From contig CAVVZJ010000003.1 in assembly GCA_963752755.1 (NCBI GenBank), positions 806,001-870,000 of the forward strand: a stretch of 64,000 bases of DNA, given 5' to 3'. Shown piece by piece: positions 50,668 to 60,373 of the stretch; within the stretch, counting starts at the first letter, position 1, and every line of letters begins with the position of its first letter. Source of the stretch: CAVVZJ01 sp963752755. Lineage in GTDB: Bacteria; Planctomycetota; Planctomycetia; Isosphaerales; Isosphaeraceae. Below the pieces are notes generated by a model. It did no database searches. It was not told the DNA's origin and saw only the letters and a program-made list of their open reading frames with translations. The position numbers and the translations under genes were made by a program.

Positions 50668-53600
50668 TCAGGCCGAGCCGGGCGAGTCGCTCGCCTCGCG
50701 CCGGGAACGGCGCTTCTTCGCCCTGGACCTCGATCGGACAGCCGCGGGGGCCTTCCTCCGGCCGACCTCGTCGAACGACGGCGGCGTGGGGCCTTGGGTC
50801 CGGAAGGAGAACCGCGCCACGAGCGTTGCGGCCCGCGCCAGGTCGGCCAGCGACATCGCGTGGAACGCGTCGAGCCGGTCGCGGACGCGTCTCCAACCGG
50901 GCCGCGACCGGATCGCGGCATCGGCATCGAAACGGCGGATCAGGTCGGCCACGGTCTGACCGTCCGCCGGCACGGCCAGGGCCTCAAGATACGGCTGCGC
51001 GATCTCGGGCGCACCGGCGATGACCGCGAGCGTCAGCAAGGTCGGCCGGAACGCCCCCGACTGCCCGTCGTCGAGGAACTGCGCCAGCGCCCCGCCGCGG
51101 TGGATCGCCTTGATGAGCCGGTAGCAGTTGATGAACCGCTTGACCGCACGCGGCGAACGACCGACGAGCCCGGCCAGTTCCTTCATGCTGTCCACCTCGA
51201 CCTCGGTCAACATCAGCCGCTCGGGGTTCAGCTCGACGGGCGACGCGGCGGGTGCGCCTTCCGTCGTCGCGGCCGGCGCGGGCGGCGCCGGATCGGCCAC
51301 GGCGGGACCCGGATCGACGGCCGCTGGGTCGTCGATCGTCCTCTCGTTGCGACCGGCGATGGGTTCCGTCGGCGTCTGCGGGCCGATCGTGGGTCCAGCC
51401 GGGCCATCGTGGGCCGGCTTGACGCCCGGCGATTCGACCGCGACGGCCGAGGCCGTCAGCGCCTCGATGAAGCGAACGCTCGATCGACGCTCCATCGGCC
51501 GGAGCCAGAACGGGATCTGGAAGATCTTTTCCAGGTAGTCGTGCGCCGAGGCCCCCTGGACCGTTTTCCGGGGCTCTCCCGCCGCGGCCTGGCCGTTGCC
51601 GACGATCCCCTCGGCCGGCGCCGGGATTTCGAGGTCGTCGTCTCCGACCTCGACCAGCCACTGGTATTCCTTCTCCAGCGAACGCCGGACCCAGCGGGCA
51701 TCGACTCCGACGACCACCACGAACAGCGGGAAGGCCAGCAGCAGGTGGATCGCCTGGAGCACCTCCACGACGCGACGCGGCGGGCAGCGGTCCAGGTCGT
51801 CGATGTAGAGGATGATTCGGTTGATGGGGTTCAAGCCCGCCCGTTCGCGCCCGGCCTCCTCGTCCTCACGCTGTTCCTGGAAGAGATTCGAGAGCCGTTC
51901 GAAGTCGCGACGCACGAGGGCGAGCACGCCGAGCAGCTTGGTGTAGTCGGAGCTGCCGGCGCGGGCCTCGATGAACTGGCGGAGGATGATCTCGGGGGTG
52001 GTCTCGTCGAGCTGCTTCTCCAGCCGCTCGATCTCCCGGCGGGCCCCCTCGGCCTCCTGCTCGGCTTGCTGCCGACGGTTCCGGGACGACTCGGCCTCGC
52101 CCTGGAGCGTCCTGAGTTGCGCTCGCTCATCGCGACTGAGCCGGGCAGCCCGGTCAATCTTGCGGACCAGCCACCAGAAGCGGACCCGCAGCCAGCCGAC
52201 CCAGGCGAGAAAGGGTGTGGCGGCCGTCGCGGCCGTCGCGAAGACCCAGGAGACGGTGGTCCAGACACGCGCGACAACGCCCTGAGCCTCAGCCCAGTGC
52301 GGCCAGAATCCGGCCAGCCAGAACACCGCGATGAGCCCCACCACGACCAGCAACGCCCGGAACCGGGCCGGGCTCGACCGCAGCCGGTCCCACTCACGTC
52401 GCATCAGGGAAGCCAGATCTTTCGTCGTGACCGCCGCCCTCTGGAGCGTCTCGATGGAACTGCGGTCTTCCTCGGAAAGCCCGAGCTGGCGGGCCTCCTG
52501 GCCAAGCGAGACGAGATCCTTCTCCGAGAGGGCGTTCCTCAGGAGTCGGCCGATCTGACCGGCTCGACTGCGGAACTCGGCGTCGGCCTCCCGCGATCGC
52601 CGCTCGGCCTCGGCGGCCTGCGTCTCCAGTTCCTGGACGCGACGCCTCGCTTCCTCCTCAACCTCCTTCTGCGCCGCGATCTCTTCCTGCTTCGCCTCCC
52701 GAAGCGCCGCGACGATCCGACCATCCTGGTTGCGCGACAGCCGGAGATTGGCGAAGATGTGCTCCACCAGGCTCGCCCAGAGGTTGCCCTCCATGTACTG
52801 CCAGGCGTTGAACTCGATCTGCACGATGTTCTTGCAGTAACCGATCTCGCGCTGGGGTTTCCCCGAGAGCCGCGCCGCCTCGGAGAGTCGCTCGACACGG
52901 TCCATCATCTGTTTCATGAAGAATGTTTTGCCCGAGCCCCACTCGCCGAAGAGCCCGATCGACAGGGGCGGCACGACGCTCCAGGCCGCCGCCAGGTCGG
53001 CCAGCGCCTCGACCTCGGCACCGATGCCGAGCAGGTCGCGACCGCTCCAGACGTCGGCGTCGAAGCCGACCAGGTACGCCTGTCCGGGCTCCAGCCGCCC
53101 TCCGCGGAGAATGGCCGCCCAGGCGTCCAGGTCGTCCGGGTCGTCTCGGAGCGGGACGTCCTGGAGAAGAAAGCGAAGCAGTTCTTCGCGAACCTGCTTC
53201 ACGTCCAGCCCGAGCTTCGCGAGATGGCTCCAGGCGCCCGGTGTTTTGCCGTCCGGCGCAGAGACCAGGACCGCACCGAGGAGGTGCCGGAAGCAGATCA
53301 TCGGCTTCCCCGAGGTCCACTCGGCGATCCTCCGCGCCATCTTTCAGGACGCCCTCGGCATTGCGGGTCATCCAGCGACCGGGACCGCCGGGCAGGTCGG
53401 GCAGTTTCCAGTTGGCGACGACGCCCGTGTAGTAATCTGCGCTGATCTTCTGGATCTGATCCGCGCCTCCCTTCGCCAGCCGTGGGATGAGCTGAGCCGT
53501 CAGGTGCTCGAAGTACCTCGGATTGATCATCGTCAGCAGCAGGTCACTGGTCGTCAGCGGCACGGGACGCACCGCGACGGTCCAGCCACCGGCCCGCGCC

Positions 53601-54212
53601 GCTCGATGGCCCGCCTCGCCTGCTCCGAGAACTGGTATGGATCGAGATGCTCGATCGGCACGAGATCCGCCGCCGGATCGGGGCTCGCCGCCTGGCTTGC
53701 CGGGCTTTCGGCCGACCCGACCGAGGACGTCGGCGACGGAGTGACCACCTGAGCCAGTTGCCTCGCGACCTGCTCCGCGACCCGGTCCATCGCCTCATCA
53801 AGTTCCGGGCCGCTCCTGTCCGAGAGAGGGCGGCCATCCTCGGGCAAGAACGGGACGCTTGCCAGCCACGTCGGCAAGCGGTCCCGGTCCACCGGCTCGA
53901 AGAGGATCGGGATCACCGGGACGTTGGAGCGCCCGGAGCGTTGGAGCAGGGACGGGATCGCTTCCTGAGTGTCGTCCACTGCGCCACGAGAAACGGCGTG
54001 ACGACGAGGACCACCGCCACGGTCTCGATGTAGCTTTCCAGATGCCAGGTCTTCCATCGCTCGACGGGCTCGACGTGGAGTTCGAACCCCTGCGAGAAGA
54101 GTTCCTGGATAGCGGGTTTTTCCTGGAGCCGCTTGACGAACAAGTCGGCCCAGCGCCGTTCGTCGCGGTCGGTCGAGAGGAGATAGATCCGCTTTGGGGC
54201 TTCCGTCGCCAT
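50668..54212 (-). CDS. TIR-domain / KAP P-loop NTPase protein, candidate immune effector (frameshifted)
   Basis: Reconstructed as about 1,180 codons from ATG 54212 (MATEAPKRIYLLSTDRDERR). Residues 1-150 fit a TIR fold: strand 'KRIYLLSTDRDERRWADLF', 'LESYIETVAVVLVVTPFLVAQW', a Glu soon after the Trp, and 'VPVIPILFEPVDRDRLP'. A helical linker with 'HLLGAVLVSAPDGKTPGAW' follows, then a KAP NTPase with Walker A GEWGSGKTF (52920-52950) and Walker B YIDDLDRCPP (about 51780-51810), split by an insert with a coiled coil and two hydrophobic segments (KAP-typical), and the conserved 'GRSPRAVKRFINCYRLIKA'. The last 30 residues are basic. Frame changes near 53970, 53570 and 53345 separate the parts here; the KAP frame alone (50668-53340, 890 residues) is intact. 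If really one protein, it pairs NADase-type TIR with an NTPase sensor. Confidence 0.75.
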
Positions 54213-54382
54213 CGCCCACCCCCGTCCCAGAGCCAAGGCTTAGGACCATGCCCGAGTCGCCGGCTCCCTGGCCGTTCGAGATTCCAAACATCAGTCTTTC
54301 ACCTTGAGGCGGAACAGGCCATTGTCATGACCAGAAGAACGTCGAGCGTCGGCCGCTCGACGGGTCCGGTCCAGGCCCCGCC

Positions 54383-56875
54383 TCAGTCGCCGGCGCGCTG
54401 CTGCACGATCACGACCCAGCCGGTGTCCTCGATCTCGGAAGGCCGGCCGGGAATGAGGACCGGCTCGAAGGCAGCGAGCCAGCGGCCAGCGAAGTCGGGG
54501 AAGTCGAAGCCGACAGGGTCGCGGTAGTCCTCGTCGAAGCTCCCGTGTAAGGGCGCGGAGGACTGCGCCAGGCGGGTTTTCAGGTCAAGCTGTTCCAGCA
54601 TCCTGGTGCGTTGCAACGCCGCGTCGCGGAGCGTCACGAGCCGCGAGACGACGCTCGGGGGCAGGAAGAAGTCGGAGTCCTCCGCGATCTGGACCAGCGC
54701 CGGGTGGTGGAGCAGGAACCCCTGGCGACCCTGGGCATTCGGGTCGGGTATCGGCCAGAACGGCGACCTGCTCGCTGCCGAGTCCGACCTGGAGGACTCC
54801 GAACCGGCCGACCTCGACGGAGACACCCAGCACGCCGATGACCGTCGAGCCCGGCTGGTCTTCCCAGATCGGAGCCGAGAAGGTGACCATTTCCTGCCCG
54901 CTCGCCGTGCTCTTGAAGACGATCGAACGATGGACCCGGCGGATCGGCTCCGTGTCGCGAGTCCCGGGGGCCAGATCGCGGCCGAGGCCATGGAAGTAGT
55001 CGCGGTAGGCGAAGTTGTGCGCCGATCGAGTCGCCCAGCGGGGCGCGGGCGAGCTGGTTGCCGTCGCGGTCGGTGACGAACCAGTTCGACGCGACGGACG
55101 TCCCGTCGTAGTGTTTCTGGAGCCGGTCGAGCCAGTCCTGGACCCGGCGCCGGCCGTCGGGGGTGTTCGACGCGCGGTGCAGCCGCTCGCGCAGCTTGGG
55201 GTCGGCGGACTGCGACTGGAGGATCTGCCAGCGGAGGTTCATCTCGTTTGCCACCGTTCGCGCGGCGAACTGCAGCGGCGACGTGAAGCATGTCGCCGCG
55301 GGCCTGGTGGAGCGTCGCGGCCATCTGGCTCTCGTGCTGGGCCGGCGCCGACCCAGCATAGACGGCCGTGGCGCTGGCGGCCAGCCCGAGCAGCAGGATC
55401 GGCCGCGGCACCGGCGCGAACCCACGGGCGATGCCGGCGACCCCAGCGGGTGACGCGGGCGAATGTCGAGTCGGGCCGGGCGTCAATCGGCTCGTCGGCC
55501 AGCCAGTGCTCCAGGTCGTCGGCCAGGGCGCGGGCCGTGGCGTAGCGCTCGGCGGGCCGACAGCGCCATCGCCTTCAAACAGATCGCCTCCAGGTCGCGG
55601 GGCACCTGGCGGTGGACGGCCCGCGGTGACGGGAAGTCGCCGTCACGGACCGCCTTGAGCACGGTGTCGACGTCCCGGCCGACGAACGGGGCCTGGCCGG
55701 TCAGCAGGTGATAGAGCGTGGCACCGAGGCTGTAAACGTCGCTGCCAGGGCCCGAGCAGGTCGATCCGGCCCTCGGCCTGCTCGGGGCTCATGTAGGCCG
55801 GCGTGCCCAGGGCGCTGCCGGCGACCGTCTCGGCCGTGCTGCCCGACGACGACGGCGCCAGCGGCGGCTCGCGGTCCGGCTCGGGCAGGCTCGGGCTCGG
55901 TCGTGGCCTTCGTCGCCGAACTCCGGCCCAAGCCCGATCCCGTGCCGGTCGCCAGCGGCTTGGCCAGGCCCCAATCGACGACCAGGGTCTCGCCGTAGCT
56001 TGACCGAGCATGATGTTCTCGGGCTTCAGGTCGCGGTGCAACACGCCCCGATGGTGCGCGTACTCGACCGCGTTGCAGACTACGAGGAAATGCCCGAGCA
56101 GCTTCCGCAGGCCGAACGACCGCTCGTCCAGCCGATGTCGGTGACCATGCCGGTGGCCGTGCGCGCTGCTGGCCGGCGTGGTAACGGCGGATGACCTCTT
56201 CGAGGCTGTCGCCGCGGATCAGGCGCATGGCGTAGAAAGGGCGACCGTCGGGGTAGCGGCCCAGGCTATAGACGGGCACGATCCCCGGATGCTCCAGGCC
56301 GCCGGTGACCTCCGCTTCGAGCATGAACCGGGCGCGGCTCTCGGCGTGGTCGGCGTGCCGCTCCTGGATCTCCTTGAGCGCCACCTCGCGGCCCAGCTCG
56401 CGATCCAAGGCGACCGAGATCCGCCCCAGGCCCCCCTGGGCCAGCGGCCGGAGCGAGCGGAACCGCAGGCGATCCGCCCGGCCGCCCGCTCGTTGTCCGT
56501 CGAGTCGCGGGTGACGAACGGGTCGTCGGAATGGGCCAGAGTCTCACGGATCGCCGCGTGGGCGAGGCTGGACGCGCAGCTCTGGCGCGGCCGACCCCGT
56601 TCCGCTCGTGGCGAACCTCATCCTGGGTCTCTCCAGAGTCGAGGCCCGCTTGGGTCGCCGCCGTGAGAGGTCAGGTGCCGGCACACCAGCGGTTCCAGCA
56701 AGGCGTGCGACTCGGCCGAGAGGGCTCCCTGGTCGAGCAAGATCCGGTCGAGCGGACGCGACTTGTCGCGGAGCCACGCCGCCGTGGCCGCGATCAGGGC
56801 CTCGCGGCTGATGAAGTCCATTTGCAGCGCGAGGGTGCCGAACAGGAGGTTGCGATCTGCGTCGTTCGGGGCCAT
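54383..56875 (-). CDS. Planctomycete-type transmembrane Ser/Thr protein kinase with extracytoplasmic sensor (frameshifted)
   Basis: Starts MAPNDADRNLLFGTLALQMD at 56875, a module common before kinases in planctomycetes ('FISREALIAATAAWLRDK', 'LDRILLDQGALSAESHALL'). Kinase motifs: VALKEI (Lys, about 56380), 'HPGIVPVYSLGRYPDGRPFY', HRDLKPENIM (catalytic loop, about 56030), DWGLAKP (DFG-equivalent, about 55965) and GTPAYMSPEQAEG (about 55790). A membrane helix lies near 55380 ('GLAASATAVYAG'). Outside, a sensor region with 'FVTDRDGNQLARAPLGDSIG', 'DYFHGLGRDLAPGTRDTEP', 'GVLGVSVEVGRFGVLQ' resembles a dCache/PAS-like domain, ending at 54383. Frame changes are frequent from 54700 to 56550. Likely an envelope signal transducer, ligand unknown. 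Confidence 0.78.
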
Positions 56876-57063
56876 TGGGGGGCTCGAGTGTCCCGATCGT
56901 CGCACCGCGAGGCCGCGGTGACGGCCTCCATGATAGCTCAACGACCGCGCCGGATGAATGGCCGGGGAGCCCGGCTCCGCGGTGCATCTGTCCTTCCAGA
57001 GGGACAAGCGCGGGCTGGTCGGGAGCACGACCCGGGCTCGTCGCGTCTTCTTCTTTTACGAGA

Positions 57064-57357
57064 TCACCTCGAATCGTGACCTGAGAAATGAGAATCGGCC
57101 CGACAGAAGTCGGGCCGAACCACGGGATTCTTCGGAAAATCGTCTCGATGGCAGGCGCTCTCGCGCCGCCGGCCGGGTTTGCGGCTGTTGACCTTCTGCA
57201 TCGCCTTGATCATGGCGTCGTCGGCCTCGCGGATCTCGGCAGGGCGATTGTCGGTCGTCACGTCGGCGGCCGTGGAGGTCGCGTCGCCGCCACAGCCCAG
57301 AGCCCCGAACGGGAGCAGACCGGCCAGCGCGAAGGCCACGAGGAGTCGTCGCATCAT
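57064..57357 (-). CDS. Small lipoprotein next to the DUF1559 gene
   Basis: About 97 residues from ATG 57357 (GGAG nine bases upstream), starting MMRRLLVAFALAGLLPFG. Lipobox ALGC (Cys about 22) predicts an exported lipoprotein. The mature part has 'ADVTTDNRPAEIREADDAMIKAMQKV', split as an acidic/helical segment typical of small lipoproteins that accompany DUF1559 genes in planctomycetes. The tail after 'NSRKPG' is Arg/His-rich and runs through a perfect hairpin (57096-57117), so the true stop may be earlier and the end may be frameshifted. Confidence 0.65.
   Translation of the reverse strand: MMRRLLVAFALAGLLPFGALGCGGDATSTAADVTTDNRPAEIREADDAMIKAMQKVNSRKPGRRRESACHRDDFPKNPVVRPDFCRADSHFSGHDSR
57096..57117 (-). 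terminator. Perfect hairpin, probable terminator
   Basis: CGGCCCGAC (57096-57104), AGAA loop, GTCGGGCCG (57109-57117), a 9-bp perfect stem; on the minus strand it is followed by a T-rich ATTCTCATTTCTC. It lies at the 3' end of the lipoprotein gene and probably ends the DUF1559/lipoprotein transcript. Confidence 0.55.
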
Positions 57358-57463
57358 CCCAGGATTCTCCATCGGATTCGAGGAACGCACCCGCCTGGAA
57401 CCCTTGGGGCTGGGCGGGCGCGTGGTGGTCAGGATCAGCGGATCAAGATCAGGAGCGTCGGCG

Positions 57464-58561
57464 TCAGAACGAATCGGCGCTGATGACCTCGCCCCCGGAT
57501 CGGGTGCCGAGGGCCCACCAGGACTGCGGCGCCACCGTGTTCTTGATGAAGTGGACCGAGCCGTCGGAGAAGGCCACGTTCACGCCGCCCGGGTGGTTGC
57601 TCGACGGCGGCGCGCTGCCCATCGGCTGAACGTACGTCACGCTCGGGCAGGTCGCGCTCGACAGGTCGCTCGGGTTGTGGCACGAGACATCGTTCGGCGT
57701 GCCGAAGTGATTATAGCCATTTGTGATGATGTAGCAGGGGAAGCCCGCCGCCCAGACCTGGCCCGAGCCGAACGAGCCGATGGCCGATTGGGTCGCCGGG
57801 ATGCTCCGGCAGCTCTGGACGAACTGCAAGGCCATCTGGTAGCCGGTCAGGCCGGTTGACAGGCCGACACCCTGCGGTGCCGTGAACACGGTCCGGATCG
57901 CTTCCGGGTGATTGCGAGGCGTGCCACCCACGTTGCGGCCGTGCAGCTTCTCGCTAATCAGTGCCGTGTTCGAGGTGCCGTCGGTGATCGACGCCATGCG
58001 CACCGGGCCATAGTTGGCCGGCACGGTCGAGGGGATGAAGCCCATCGTATTCGGCAGCGGCACGATCGTGCCCGAGACCGGCGCATAGACGCCCGGGCCG
58101 CCGTAGTTGCCCATGTAGTTGGTGAAACCGTAGGGGTCACGCGGCTTGTTCAGGTTCGACTCGGAGGGGCAGAGCAGGATGCTCAGCGAGTTGTATGTGA
58201 CCGTTGTGTTGGCCATGCCGCCGGTATCGCCCGCCCAGATCGGGGCGAAGCTGAAGTTGTAGGCGTTGTACATCGGCACGGCCTCGGTGTACTGCAAGAT
58301 CGGCACGATCCAGCTCGTGGACCAGCCGATCGTCGGGTCGGCGGGCGGGAACATGCTCTGCGACGGGATCACGCCGTTGGCCCCCTCGTAGTTCAGGGCG
58401 GCCAGCGAGAGCTGCTTCAGGTTATTGGTGCACTGGGCCCGCCGCGCCGCCTCACGCGCGGCCTGCACGGCCGGCAGCAGCAGCGCGATCAGGACACCAA
58501 TGATCGCGATGACGACCAGCAGTTCGATCAGGGTGAAGCCTCGGCGATGATTCGATGACAT
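57464..58561 (-). CDS. DUF1559 pseudopilin-like protein
   Basis: 365 residues. Type IV prepilin leader: MSSNHRRG/FTLIELLVVIAII with the conserved Glu at +5 after the Gly cleavage site. The rest is the DUF1559 (SBP_bac_10) domain seen in large numbers in planctomycetes: 'NNLKQLSLAALNYEG', 'WIVPILQYTEAVPMYNAYN', 'SDGSVHFIKNTV' and the terminal 'WWALGTRSGGEVI'. It is probably processed by a prepilin peptidase and assembled or displayed at the cell surface; the role is unknown. It is preceded by a GAGGAAGAGGAG leader and followed by the small lipoprotein gene, co-transcribed. A good promoter lies at 58843-58871. Confidence 0.93.
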   Translation of the reverse strand: MSSNHRRGFTLIELLVVIAIIGVLIALLLPAVQAAREAARRAQCTNNLKQLSLAALNYEGANGVIPSQSMFPPADPTIGWSTSWIVPILQYTEAVPMYNAYNFSFAPIWAGDTGGMANTTVTYNSLSILLCPSESNLNKPRDPYGFTNYMGNYGGPGVYAPVSGTIVPLPNTMGFIPSTVPANYGPVRMASITDGTSNTALISEKLHGRNVGGTPRNHPEAIRTVFTAPQGVGLSTGLTGYQMALQFVQSCRSIPATQSAIGSFGSGQVWAAGFPCYIITNGYNHFGTPNDVSCHNPSDLSSATCPSVTYVQPMGSAPPSSNHPGGVNVAFSDGSVHFIKNTVAPQSWWALGTRSGGEVISADSF

Positions 58562-58904
58562 CAGACTTCTCGCTCCTCTTCCTCAAAAACGCGCAATGCA
58601 ATGCCCGGTCCGCCCGCAGCCTCGGGTACGGACCCAGAACGTCCCGCAACGTCCTGCGACAACCGCCGACGGTGCAGGGGGGAGGACTCGACCAGCGCCG
58701 CGACGCCACGAGCGCGGGGCGAACCGGTTCGAATCGGTCAGGGAAACGGGGGAGAGGGGCCCAGGGGGAGCTTGGCCGCGCACGTCGGGCGAGGTGGTGC
58801 CCGATCCCACGCGACGCGGGGTCCAACCGTTAGCACACAAAGATTCTAGGTATCAGCACAGACGACGGCAAGTGGACCATTGCGAAAAAGCAACGCAAAT
58901 CGCC
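58562..58904. other. Intergenic region with candidate DUF1559 promoter
   Basis: 343 bases between the end of glgC (58905) and the start of the DUF1559 gene (58561), both minus strand. Apart from the promoter at 58843-58871 it holds a leader of about 275 bases without a recognised structure. Confidence 0.5.
58843..58871 (-). promoter_or_regulatory. Candidate sigma70-type promoter of the DUF1559 gene
   Basis: On the minus strand TTGCCG (58866-58871, 4 of 6), a 17-base spacer and TAGAAT (58843-58848, 5 of 6). It lies in the gap after glgC and points to the DUF1559 gene, leaving a long leader of about 275 bases. Confidence 0.5.
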
Positions 58905-60146
58905 TCAGCCGCCTTGCGGGACGAACCGCTCCAGGTCCTCGGCCTTGGGGACGACGGTCACGCCCTCCTCGCTGACGGTCAGGCCGCGGGCCCGGTCCAG
59001 TTCCGGGTCCCAGCCGATCTCGAAGCCGGCCGGAATCTTGACGTCCTTGTCGATGATCGCCCGGCGGATGCGGGCATGACGGCCGACATCGACGCCGTCG
59101 AAGAGGATCGCGTCCTCGACCAGCGCGTAGCTGTTGATCCGCACTCCCGGCGAGAGGATGCTCCGATAGACCTGCCCGCCCGAGACGATCGCCCCCTGGC
59201 AGACGACCGAGTTGTACGCGGCGCCCCGGCGGTCGGGGTCGCTGTGCACGAACTTCGGCGGCGGATACGGCGGCTGATAGGTGTGGATCGGCCAGTCCCG
59301 GTCGTAGAGGTTCAGGACCGGTTCGACTTGGATCAGGTCCATGTTCGTCTGGAAGTAGGCGTCGAGCGTGCCGACGTCCCGCCAGTAGGCCCCCTCCTTG
59401 CGGTTCTCGTCCCGGAACGGGTAAGCAAAGACCCGCGCAGTTGCCGAGCATGCCGGGAATCACGTCGCGGCCGAAGTCGTGGCCGCTGGATTCCTTGCGC
59501 GCAGCGTCCTGGAAGAGCAGCTCGTACATGATGTCCGTCTTGAAGACGTAGATGCCCATCGACGCCAGGGCCAGGTCGGGCCGACCCGGCATGCTCGGCG
59601 GGTCGGCCGGCTTCTCCAGGAAGCCATGACGCGGCCGGCGTCGTCGACGTGCATCACCCCGAAGTGCCGCGCCTCCAGCCGGGGGACCGGGATGCATGCG
59701 ATCGTCAGGTCGGCGTGGCGTGAGCGGTGGTCGTCGATCATCGCGGCGTAGTTCATCTTGTAGATGTGGTCGCCGGCGAGGATCAGGGTATCGCGCGGGT
59801 TGGCCTTCTCGATCGTGTAGACGTTCTGGTAGATGGCGTCGGCCGTTCCTTGATACCAGTGCTCGGCAATCCGCTGCTGGGGCGGGATCACCTCGATGTA
59901 CTCGTCCAGCTCGCGATTGAGGAACCGCCAGCCCTGGTCGATGTGGCGGTTGAGGCTGACGGCCTTGTACTGGGTGAGGACGAGAATCTTGCGGAGGTCG
60001 CTGTTGATGCAGTTCGACAGGGTGAAGTCGATGATCCGGTAGAGCCCGCCGAACGGCACGGCCGGCTTGGCCCGGTCGCGCGTCAAGGGTTCCAGACGGG
60101 TCCCCCGGCCGCCGGCCAGGACGATCGCCAGCACGTCTCGCAACAC
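58905..60146 (-). CDS. glgC: Glucose-1-phosphate adenylyltransferase (frameshifted)
   Basis: About 414 residues from a GTG at 60146 (GGAGG seven bases upstream); start 'LRDVLAIVLAGGRGTRLEP' holds the nucleotidyltransferase glycine loop. Further: 'AKPAVPFGGLYRIIDFTLSN', 'QGTADAIYQN', 'LILAGDHIYKMNY', 'ASMGIYVFKTDIMYELLF' (glucose-1-P region), 'GAYWRDVGTLDAYFQTNMDL', and a C-terminal left-handed beta helix ('GAIVSGGQVYRSILSPGVRI'). It makes ADP-glucose from ATP and glucose-1-phosphate for glycogen. Indels near 59625 and 59440 break the frame without losing motifs. No other glg genes lie beside it. Confidence 0.88.
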
Positions 60147-60373
60147 CGCAATACCTCCGCTATCTTCTCTCGATTCCCGGCCCGCCGCGCCGGCGTCGGC
60201 GGGCGCGTGCTTTCCCATTGTGCGCCACCTTGGCCGGCAAACCAACCCGGTCGCGGGGCCTGGCGGCGGCCTTCACGTCACCAGGGCTTTGCGGAACCCG
60301 CCTCGAACCGCCGCGCTTCGTCCGCTAGGATAGCCCCTTCGGACTCTTGCGAACGCCCTCGGAGAACCCCGCC

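Noticed and set aside
53100..53570. Clp_N double repeat between TIR and KAP domains
   Set aside because: Only one segment (HLLGAVL... around 53290) resembles a Clp_N repeat; the second is not convincing, so no domain is called.
54213..54382. Separate small gene between the kinase and the TIR-KAP gene
   Set aside because: 170 bases with no ORF having a start and ribosome-binding site; the frames there are extensions of neighbours.
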